Origin: Caenorhabditis remanei
Lineage: Eukaryota > Nematoda > Chromadorea > Rhabditida > Rhabditidae
Direction: 5' to 3'
DNA length: 64,000 nt
Assembly: GCF_010183535.1 (NCBI RefSeq)
Contig: NC_071329.1
Location: 15,066,001 to 15,130,000, forward strand
How positions within the stretch are numbered: position 1 is the first letter of the stretch; each line of letters opens with the position of its first letter. Below the pieces are notes generated by a model, which saw nothing but the letters and a program-made list of their open reading frames with translations, was not told the DNA's origin and did no database searches. The translations under genes and the position numbers were made by a program. This document shows positions 1 to 7,819 of this stretch, one piece after another.

Positions 1-220
1 GTAGTCAATCGCTGTTAATTGTTAATTGTTAATTGTTTGTTTTGACTTCGCGAGTCGTGAAAATAGACCAGAATCAGTACATACATAATACATAATTAAC
101 ACGTAGGCTGTGGGGGTGGTATTGTGACAGAGAGTTAAAAAGAGAGAGGGTGTTACAAAGCTTCTCACTAGAGAAGGTCACCGAGTTACCGTGGAGTTAT
201 GGTACGTGACTTGTATAACT

Positions 221-478
221 GGAAAGCTGAGAAAACGCTGATTCTAAATATATAATCAGTTTTTGCCCTCAAAACCTGGTATCGTATTCAAGTATTCAAG
301 AAAAATGAGGTCAACGTTTTACCATTGACAAGGCATTGTCGGCCACGCTGACGATATTTTTCCCGGTACGGTAATGACTTGTCAGGGTTTAAAACGTTGC
401 GTTTTCCTCGCCTTGTTTTTCTCGAAAACCAGGCTTCAAGGGCAAAAACTGATTATATATTTGGAATCAGCGTTTTCT
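221..478. repeat. inverted-repeat element, family A
   Basis: The left arm contains AAACGCTGATTC and the right arm its reverse complement (GAATCAGCGTTT), with A/T-rich arms reading towards AAAAATGAGGTC in the middle. Diverged copies occur at 10666-10892, at about 35025-35160 and 37725-37860 inside the srg introns, and at 50561-50776 in cpt-1 intron 2. No coding capacity was seen. This is a dispersed palindromic MITE-like family. Confidence 0.75.
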
Positions 479-486
479 TGTGAAAT

Positions 487-585
487 AATTGATAAAGATC
501 TCTCGAGTTTTGAGATAAAATCTTCTCCAATTTTTTAATTGACTTTGATAACGATCTTATCAGATCTATCCCCTTATATAAGCTG
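487..585 (+). promoter_or_regulatory. proximal promoter of secreted-protein gene 1 (GATA sites and TATA box)
   Basis: Two TGATAA motifs (490-495 and 546-551) and one on the other strand (CTTATCAG, 556-563) lie just upstream of TTATATAAG at about 574-582. The start codon is at 638. In Caenorhabditis, clustered TGATAA/CTTATCA sites are typical of intestinal genes driven by ELT-2-type GATA factors. Intestinal expression is therefore an inference. The block is repeated almost unchanged 2756 bp downstream, ahead of the second copy. Confidence 0.55.
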
Positions 586-637
586 CTTCAAAATCAATCT
601 TCCTCAGTTCAAACTTCTCCCACGAAGTCCCTCAACT

Positions 638-1585
638 ATGAAATCATCATGGCTGATTTCCGTGCTCCTCCTGGCTCCTGCCCTCATTTGTCTCGTTAAT
701 GGAGCCCAATTCACCCGTGGATTCTGTCTCCAACTGATCAACAATGGGAAGAGTGTATTCGCTGAAGAATACCATGTAGCAAACATGAATGGTCTATCGT
801 ATGATAAGAAGTTGGAAAAGAAGATTCTGGAGCAACTATCGTTCACTAATGGATGTCCTGAACCATCAATAATCTCTCACAAAGGTTTTGATATCTATTT
901 GAATATCAATAACGAGGAATCGATTATTGATTTGTTGTCTGGAGTTGGCAAGACAACTATGGCTTGTATCAAGACAAAGTGCGAGGAGAGTGGAGAGGAA
1001 TTCATCAGTATTGTCACTGATTACTCGTATGTTACACATTTATTAATTTTTCAATTTTCAATTGTTTTTTTCAGTGACATACCAGCCATCTCTGGTGCTC
1101 CAGGCTCCCAATGTTCGGACAGCAAAACGGCCAACTCTGATGGATTGTGCATTCGTGGAAATCATCGTAATGGCTACAAGCGTAAATTCCTCGATGCATT
1201 GGGTAGCATACTCAAAAAAGGATATGAAAAAACAGGAGAAATCGGTATTGGTATTGGTCAAACAATTTTAGATGGTACGACTGCTGTAGGAAAGGAACTA
1301 AGCAAAACCGTTGGCGATAGTGAGACCAAAGTTGTTCACAAAACGAGTGTGCTTAGTGAAGGTGAAACATCGTTGGGAGACATTGTTAAAGATGTGGTCA
1401 AAGATATAACAAAAATGGCAGAGGAACAAGGCAAATCTAATAGAAAATACGCTCGTAAAGGATTATGGGGTATGGCGTATACTTCACCACCATTCGTTCC
1501 ATATCCAAAATATCAGAAAAAGGAAGACAATGAGTACCTCTCAAATGAAAGAACATACTGGCCCCATAATCCATTCTTGGCCTAA
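638..1585 (+). CDS. secreted protein of unknown function, tandem copy 1
   Basis: Two exons, 638-1026 and 1075-1585, with a 48-nt intron (GTATGTT...TTTTTTCAG) that keeps the frame open if read through. The product is 299 aa. Residues 1-23 form a clear signal peptide ending in NGA. The mature protein has several cysteines (FCLQL, NGCPEP, ACIKTKC, QCSDS, LCIRG) and a glycine-rich stretch (IGIGIGQTI) in the second half. I do not recognise the family. The start was chosen because ATG at 638 opens the signal peptide and follows the TATA box by about 55 bp. Exon 1 is nearly identical to copy 2, with three differences noted by eye, whereas exon 2 has diverged, especially the C-terminus (here rich in Tyr, Pro and Lys). 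The GATA-rich promoter suggests intestinal secretion. The role is unknown. Confidence 0.82.
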   Translation: MKSSWLISVLLLAPALICLVNGAQFTRGFCLQLINNGKSVFAEEYHVANMNGLSYDKKLEKKILEQLSFTNGCPEPSIISHKGFDIYLNINNEESIIDLLSGVGKTTMACIKTKCEESGEEFISIVTDYSYVTHLLIFQFSIVFFSDIPAISGAPGSQCSDSKTANSDGLCIRGNHRNGYKRKFLDALGSILKKGYEKTGEIGIGIGQTILDGTTAVGKELSKTVGDSETKVVHKTSVLSEGETSLGDIVKDVVKDITKMAEEQGKSNRKYARKGLWGMAYTSPPFVPYPKYQKKEDNEYLSNERTYWPHNPFLA

Positions 1586-1599
1586 TATAGAACTCATTT

Positions 1600-2293
1600 T
1601 TGATATTTTTGTGTGTGTCAATAAATAGTATTTTATGACTCGGATTTTTTGTTTTACATCTACTTAAAGTACCGGTTAGAAGGTTTCGGAATTTGGCCGT
1701 TTTCAGTTAAAAATGTCCAATTTTGAGAGTGTTTCATGTTGATTCTGAGTGTTTCATAAAATAGATGTTTGATGAATAATACAGACCAAGAATATAACTC
1801 TATTTTTGTAGTTGACAACTTTTTTGTACGGACATTACCTAGAGAGTTATGGTAACTTTAAGACAACAGCTCAAAAATCATTATATTTTGCGCTGAAAGT
1901 GATCGATTGGTCTTGTTTATCAAAAAATTGAAGAATATGAAATAGTTATACGGGTGACAGTACGGAGATTTAGTATTCAAAGGAAAATTGGAATTCGAGT
2001 ATTTATTTATTGAACATACTTTTTGTGTAAGTTAGACACTCACGCGATTTCAATTATGTGTGTTTTTTCTACTTCAGTAGTGAACTCGCCTATTACTAGG
2101 CGAGTTCACTACTATTTTTGCCTGATTTCTGAGGTTTTCTTCTCATTTATGTAGTGAATAGCTTCTTGATCTGCTCCATAAAAGCAATTAGAACTCATGG
2201 TGAGAGAAATTGTAAATACCACCACTAGAGGAACCACGAAAATTATACTTCGAGATTGAATCGAGTTGGAAATGTGGTAAACAAGAACACCTG
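1600..2293. other. 3' flank of copy 1 with family B repeat remnant
   Basis: AATAAA (about 1620) is a plausible polyadenylation signal. From about 1795 a family B motif (TTTTTGTAGTTGACAACTTT) appears, followed by A/T-rich DNA. The 2140-2290 part is colinear with 4710-4880 downstream of copy 2, so the duplication includes the 3' flank. No gene was seen. Confidence 0.6.
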
Positions 2294-3161
2294 CACGGTC
2301 TCCTAGGATGATTTTAGGGGCAGATTACGTCATCAAACGTGGAATATCACGAAAAATGAAAAATTACAGAAAATTCACACGTGAGGGCTTTTTTGAACGG
2401 GGAATGAAGTGGGCATCCATTTTCTCGAGAACCAACGCGTTTTTCTAAAATCGGCTCACTCAGTTTTGTTCGAAACCGTGTTCTGAACCCACCAGTAATT
2501 TTTTGTGTTTTTCTGTTGGGTAACTTTTGAGTTATCCTTTGTTGAAAAATCAACTGAAAACACCCGCCTTTTTTAATAAATTTGAAATATCTGACCTCAT
2601 TTTGCATATATCCAAAATCCATTCACTCTACTTTTTTCTTATGTTCATTGGCTACCATTTGCACTCATTCATTACGTGTTTGCTTCTAAACTGACCGAGT
2701 TATATCACTTTATGCTTTGACACTATTTTCTTGTCAGAACTGGAATAGCTGTTATAACTCGGTCAGTTGAGAAGCAAACACGTAACGAATGAGTGCAAAT
2801 GGTAGCCAATGAACATAAGAAAAAAGTAGAGTGAATGGATTTTTGATATATGCAAAATGAGGTCAGATATTTCAAAGTTGTTGAAAAAGTAGGAAATTTC
2901 AGTTGATTTTTCAACAAAGGATAACTCAAAAGTTACCCAACAGAAAAACACAAAAAGTTACTGGTGGGTTCAGAACACGGTTTCGAACAAAACTGGGTGA
3001 GCCAATTTTAGAAAAACGCGTTGGTTCTCGAGAAAATGGATGCCCACTTCATTCCCGTTCAAAAAAGCCCTCACGTGTGAATTTTCTGTAATTTTTCATT
3101 TTTCGTGACATTCCACGTTTGATGACGTAATCTGCCCCTAAAATCATCCTAGGAGACCGTG
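2294..3161. mobile_element. foldback element between the duplicated genes
   Basis: Two arms of about 400 bp are inverted copies of one another. The left end is CACGGTCTCCTAGGATG and the right end CATCCTAGGAGACCGTG, and the inner ends meet around 2700-2760 at TGACCGAGTTATA / TATAACTCGGTCA. ACCTG flanks both ends. The corresponding place after copy 2 (about 4871-4881) reads AACACCTGTTTCG with no insert. The open frames in the arms are palindrome artefacts. It is a non-autonomous foldback or MITE-like insertion with a probable 5-bp target duplication. Confidence 0.8.
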
Positions 3162-3242
3162 ACCTGTTCAGATTTTCGTTCAACTCAACTCTAGTAGTGA
3201 AAGAGAGAGACATTGTTTTTGGTGATTTGAAACTTGTGAAAT

Positions 3243-3341
3243 AATTGATAAAGATCTCTCGAGTTTTGAGATAAAATCTTCTCCAATTTTTTAATTGACT
3301 TTGATAACGATCTTATCAGATCTATCCCCTTATATAAGCTG
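3243..3341 (+). promoter_or_regulatory. proximal promoter of secreted-protein gene 2
   Basis: Near-exact copy of the promoter at 487-585: TGATAA at 3246-3251 and about 3302-3307, CTTATCAG at about 3312-3319, then TTATATAAG at about 3330-3338. The start codon is at 3394. The duplication therefore carried the whole proximal promoter. Confidence 0.55.
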
Positions 3342-3393
3342 GTTCAAAACCAATCTTCCTCAGTTCAAACTTCTCCCACGAAGTCCCTCAACT

Positions 3394-4299
3394 ATGAAAT
3401 CATCATGGCTGATTTCCGTGCTCCTCCTGGCTCCTGCCCTCATTTGTCTCGTTAATGGAGCCCAATTCACCCGTGGATTCTGTCTCCAACTGATCAACAA
3501 TGGGAAGAGTGTATTCGCTGAAGAATACCATGTAGCCAACATGAATGGTCTATCGTATGATAAGAAGTTGGAGAAGAAGATTCTGGAGCAACTATCGTTC
3601 ACTAATGGATGTCCTGAACCATCAATAATCTCTCACAAAGGTTTTGATATCTATTTGAATATCAATAACGAGGAATCGATTATTGATTTGTTGTCTGGAG
3701 TTGGAAAGACAACTATGGCTTGTATCAAGACAAAGTGCGAGGAGAGTGGAGAGGAATTCATCAGTATTGTCACTGATTACTCGTACGTTACTAATTTTTT
3801 CATTTTTCATTTTTCAATTGTTTTTTTCAGTGACATACCTGCGACCTCTGGTGCTCCAGGCTCCCAATGTTCCGACAGCAGATTGGTCAACTCTGATGGA
3901 TTGTGCATTCGTGGAAATCGTCGTAATGGCTATGAGCGTAAATTACTAGATGCAATTGGTGGTTTACTAGAAGAAGGAGCTAAAAAAACAGGAGGATATG
4001 GTCTTGGTATTGGTCAAACAATTAAAGATGGTACGACTGCTGTAGGAAAAGAACTAGGCAAGACCTTCGGCGATAGTGAGACCACAGTTGTTCAAAAAAC
4101 GAGAGTAGTTAGTGAAGGCAAAGTATCGTCTTCAAAAAAAACAGTAGCAGACATTGCTAAACAACTGAAAGAGGTAGCTGAAGAAGTGGCAAAAGGGGCA
4201 GAACTTGCGCTACCTGATAGAAAATACGTTCGTAAAGGAATCTTCGATGACCTTACGTTTTCTTCGATGACCTTACCTCCACCAATCATCTGGAACTAA
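3394..4299 (+). CDS. secreted protein of unknown function, tandem copy 2
   Basis: Exons 3394-3782 and 3831-4299 are separated by a 48-nt intron at the same place as in copy 1. The product is 285 aa with the same signal peptide (residues 1-23) and the same cysteine layout. The first 130 residues match copy 1 almost perfectly. Exon 2 keeps the GIGQTI.DGTTAVGKEL core but differs in many places, including a C-terminus with no similarity to copy 1. Near the end the DNA TTCTTCGATGACCTTAC occurs twice in tandem (about 4241-4277), a small internal duplication that helped make the new C-terminus. The family is unknown to me. Function and tissue are inferred only from the signal peptide and the GATA-rich promoter. 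Confidence 0.82.
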   Translation: MKSSWLISVLLLAPALICLVNGAQFTRGFCLQLINNGKSVFAEEYHVANMNGLSYDKKLEKKILEQLSFTNGCPEPSIISHKGFDIYLNINNEESIIDLLSGVGKTTMACIKTKCEESGEEFISIVTDYSYVTNFFIFHFSIVFFSDIPATSGAPGSQCSDSRLVNSDGLCIRGNRRNGYERKLLDAIGGLLEEGAKKTGGYGLGIGQTIKDGTTAVGKELGKTFGDSETTVVQKTRVVSEGKVSSSKKTVADIAKQLKEVAEEVAKGAELALPDRKYVRKGIFDDLTFSSMTLPPPIIWN

Positions 4300-4981
4300 T
4301 TTCTGATATGTTTTGTGTTTCAATGAATAGTCTTTTGTGACTCTGTGTTTTGTTTTACATCTACTTACAGTACCGGTTAGAAGGTTTTCGGAATTTATAC
4401 AGATAAAATGTAGAACTCCATTTTTGTGGTTGGCAACTTTTTTGTACGGACACTCCCTGGAGAGTTAGGGTCACTTCAAGACGACAGCTCAAAAATCACT
4501 ATTTTGCACTGAAGTTGCTCGAGTGGTCTGGTTTATCAGAAAAGTTGAAGAATATGAAATAGTCATGACAGTACGTTAGTTCAGTTTCCCGCAGAATATT
4601 GGAATTCGAGTATTTTTCATTGAAAATAAATTGCGCCTTATTTATTTTTTGTTAGGCACTTTCGCCACTTTGAACACACCTATTACTTTACTTTTTCCTG
4701 ATTTGTGAGGTTTTCTTCTCATTTATGTAGTGAATGGCTTCTTGATCTGCTCCACCAGACCTCATGATTTGAACTCATGGAGAGAGATATTGTAAATACC
4801 ACCACTAGAGGAACTACAAAAAAATTATACTTCGAGATTGAATAGAGCTGGAAACGTGATAAACAAGAACACCTGTTTCGAAAATCTCCAGTTTTTTGGA
4901 CAAGAAGAAGAAGAAGAAAGATAAGATCAGCAACATTAAAGTACAGAGTGAATTAAGGGAAATTGAATGGGATGTTTAATT

Positions 4982-5180
4982 TACCGTAAAACCTGAAATC
5001 GCTAACAAGAGTTTATAGCATCCTATCTCGGCTGTCTTTAAAAATATGAATATTTTTTCAACTGAAGAAATGTTCTATGATTATTAAGCTATATTTTGTT
5101 AGTTTACAGGTTTTTGATATCTCCTCTGGGAACTGAGATATACCGCTGCGAACAGGCACTCTATTACAGGGTTTACGGTA
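4982..5180. repeat. inverted-repeat element, family D
   Basis: It starts TACCGTAAAACCTG and ends CAGGGTTTACGGTA, about 199 bp. Internal words ATCCTATCTCGGCTGTC and ACTGAGATATACCGCTGCG recur in copies at 25872 to about 26065 and 39780 to about 39990. MITE-like. Confidence 0.75.
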
Positions 5181-6160
5181 TGCTTTATTCACAGACAAGC
5201 AACCTTATATTGTTACGGAAAAATTAACTTCAGATTGGACATTTTCCAGCAATTGTCATCTGAAACGAAGTGAAGAGAGTGATTTGACAGTTGTGAGGAA
5301 TCCGTGAAGAGATTCTAACGACAGTCGAAGTTGGCATGTTTGATGTTAAATATGAACTGGTTGCCTGCGAATGGCGATTACGCAAGAATTTCAAAACGAG
5401 CTATAGTTATGAACTTACTGCAGTGTACACAAAATACAATAGCAAAATTTGTTCTAGTGTGATAGTAAGAACCACAGAATGGCAAAACTCAAAGTCGCCA
5501 AAACGCGCTACGTCGCACAACGATTCCAGAAAAGACTTGGCTGAGTGTCAAATTTGAATTTGGAACAGTGACAATAGTTTATACGTTCATTTTTCATATC
5601 TTTGAGCCGCGGTGCGGCCAATATTACCGACGCAAAGCGACTCACTATCAGAAAAACTAAAATCTGTTCATTGCGGACCTCACGTCTCGAAATTCTGTAA
5701 AGAAACCCTAAAAAGCAGAGTAGGGGGCCCCCGACGGCTTCACACACTATTTTTGGAAAACCAGATGCGGACGATGTCTCTCCTCTTGCTACCATCGCTA
5801 TAACTAGTTCCATTGCCCTAGACTCTTCTGAAAACCTTCGAAGATTCTCTCAACTCTATCTACCACATTTTCCTCGCTTCCTAAACCCCACCCCCTCCTT
5901 GCTCCAACTAGACCACCCCCAATCCTTTCCCTTCCAACAAGCTCCCCACCATCCCAAGAACGACCCGGCTGCCAAATAAATGAATTTATTGCTGACATTG
6001 TTACTGACTGAAGGTAAGAATTACACTAATTATAGGTTTTTTGCATTACAATTATCAAAAATCAAACAAGAAAGACAAGATTTAAGACAAGACATTAAGA
6101 TACTTCGGGAATGGTTGAGACATCGGGACAAGACGGGACAGGATCGAACAAGAGAGGATG
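5181..6160. other. gene-free stretch with remnants of an inverted-repeat element
   Basis: I see no convincing gene. Around 5500-5700 the sequence CGTCGCACAACG, then TTGGCTGAGTG, then TTGCGGACCTCACG resembles the outer part of the composite repeat at 44258-44870. A C-rich stretch at 5880-5960 precedes the insulin-like gene's 3' end. Confidence 0.4.
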
Positions 6161-6167
6161 AGCCAAT

Positions 6168-6600
6168 TTATACGTTCTTCTTCTCTGGGCACGCGGCGGT
6201 CTTGATGAAGTCCTCGGTGCAAGCCTTCTCTTTTGAGCAGCAGATGGTGGAGAGGTTGATGTTGGTTCCTGGGCCTGGAAACATCACAATGAGAAATATG
6301 AAAGGGGTCAATTGACTACTGTAACTTACTGAGTTCTCCGCAAACTTTCAAGGTGAGGTCCACAACACGACGTCCACAAACTGTACGTCTTCCCCGAATC
6401 TTTGCCTCTCCTTCTGAGTACCTCTTGAGCTCATTGATCTCAGAGAACATCTCTGCATAGGCGACCAGTTGTTGATGCTCATAGCCTTCGAGTTGCATTT
6501 CGAGTTTCTCCAGTCTTTTGGCGGCCTTCTCGAGATTGAAGGAATGAACGACGCACAAGGAGAGAGTAAGAGTAAAGGCAACGAAGAAAAGGAACTTCAT
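6168..6600 (-). CDS. insulin-like peptide precursor
   Basis: Two exons on the minus strand, 6600-6330 and 6274-6168, with a 55-nt intron. The product is 125 aa. Residues 1-20 are a signal peptide. A propeptide follows and ends at the basic stretch IRGRR, a likely proconvertase site. Then comes the B chain, TVCGRRVVDLTLKVCGE, whose C-x11-C spacing and CG start match the insulin B chain exactly. The A chain after the intron reads ICCSKEKACTEDFIKTAAC. There are six cysteines after the signal peptide. No dibasic site separates B and A, and the linker is short, as in nematode insulins that carry the cleaved peptide before the B chain. A-chain spacing is CC-x5-C-x9-C instead of the usual CC-x3-C-x8-C. 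It is expected to act as a secreted ligand of the insulin receptor pathway. It cannot be matched to a numbered ins gene without a search. Confidence 0.87.
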
Positions 6601-7300
6601 GGTTAGGGCAGAACGACGACGGGATAATATGTACCTTTCGAATTCATAACCCATTTTATACATTTTGAAACGAGGGCGGAGCATAGAGGAAAATTCTGAA
6701 ATTTGACCAGAAGACAAAAATTTGAACTTTGGGGGATGTTGGGTGGAGTCAAAGGTATGAGTGTTTTTTCAGAAGTTGCTCCGCCTCTGGAGATACGACA
6801 ACGTCATGGTCAGAAAGGGAAGAAGGACTAATGAAATGGTTATGAAGAGAAGGAGGAGTAGATTGAAAACGTATAGAACCTGAAGCTTGGAAATATGAAG
6901 GATAGTTAGTTTTCGAGTTGGAAGCGTGTGGTTATTCAATAAATATGGAACAGAGCATTTATGATACTGGATTGAATATTGTAGAACGGATTTTTTTACC
7001 CTATGACTGATGAAATAATTCAAACTGTTCAGGAAACACACCGAGCTCACGAAATTATCGCAAACAGAAGAAAAAACGATTCGACTGGGTTCGATTAGAT
7101 TTTTTGTGCGCTTGTGCCCAGCAAGCAGTGGCTGAAGCTCTGCAATTCAAACTTACACTGACACTTTTTTTAAACTTTTACACTGACACTTTTACAAAGA
7201 CAATTTTTAAATTCACACTGATCAGTTACAGGGGCCAAAATTTTGAGTCTTTTGAATAAGGACTTTCCTTATAAGTCGTTCTGGAAGCAGGGACGATCAA
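6601..7300. other. upstream region of the insulin-like gene, no other gene seen
   Basis: It contains the minus-strand promoter of the insulin-like gene, with a TATA-like TTTTATACAT near 6653-6662. Around 7150-7230 there are repeats of the word ACACTGACACTTTT. A 93-codon open frame at 6769-7050 is A/T-rich and shows no splice or family features. Confidence 0.4.
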
Positions 7301-7440
7301 ACAGGTGTGGAAGATGTCGCGGAATTAATAGGTCTCAATTCACGACCTAACACAATATACCAAAGCCACTCCGGCACAAACACACTTACAATGGTCCCCA
7401 CCGGACTACAACTTCACATGAACAATATACTAACTAATTC

Positions 7441-7789
7441 ACGTGGCCTTTCAACCTTCCTTCCTGGCAAAGCAACTCCTCTCGATTCTATCAAATACCC
7501 GTGACCTTGGCCTTCAATCGTGACCGCCCGACGTGCCCTGGAGATAACGATCTGCCCTACTTCCAGTGCATATAAGGAAAGAAAATCAACCAGAAGATCA
7601 CTCTCAACCAGCTTCCTGCGAAGCCGCTTACTGCCAATCTCCCCGCCATCAACATGTCGTTGCCGCCGTCATCCGTCAAGAAGGAGTCGTCTGCGTAAGA
7701 AGAGAAGAAGACCGTCCAGGCCGTCCCTATGGAACTTGGAGACGCTCCTCTCGTGAAACCGAAGATACCTCTCACGAATGAACTCGGTT
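7441..7789 (+). pseudogene. possible gene relic with in-frame stops
   Basis: In the frame starting at 7501 the translation looks protein-like (VTLAFNRDRPTCPGDNDLPY, later NQLPAKPLTANLPAINMSLP), with codon use that looks coding. It is interrupted by stops at about 7588 and 7708 and ends with TAG after NELG at 7787-7789. AATAAA follows at about 7810. The words TATAAGTCGTTC and TATAAGTCGGAAC flank the block at 7271 and 7880. I do not recognise the protein. It may be a decayed gene or a gene whose stops lie in introns I could not place. Confidence 0.25.
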
Positions 7790-7819
7790 AGTATTTGTAT
7801 CCTTGTGTAATAAAGTTGT

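Noticed and set aside
2347..3091. Open frames of 91 and 62 codons beginning with shared words on opposite strands
   Set aside because: They are mirror images within the arms of the foldback element at 2294-3161.
6769..7050. Hydrophobic 93-codon minus-strand frame upstream of the insulin-like gene
   Set aside because: A/T-rich, begins with no splice acceptor, and overlaps the likely promoter of the insulin-like gene.
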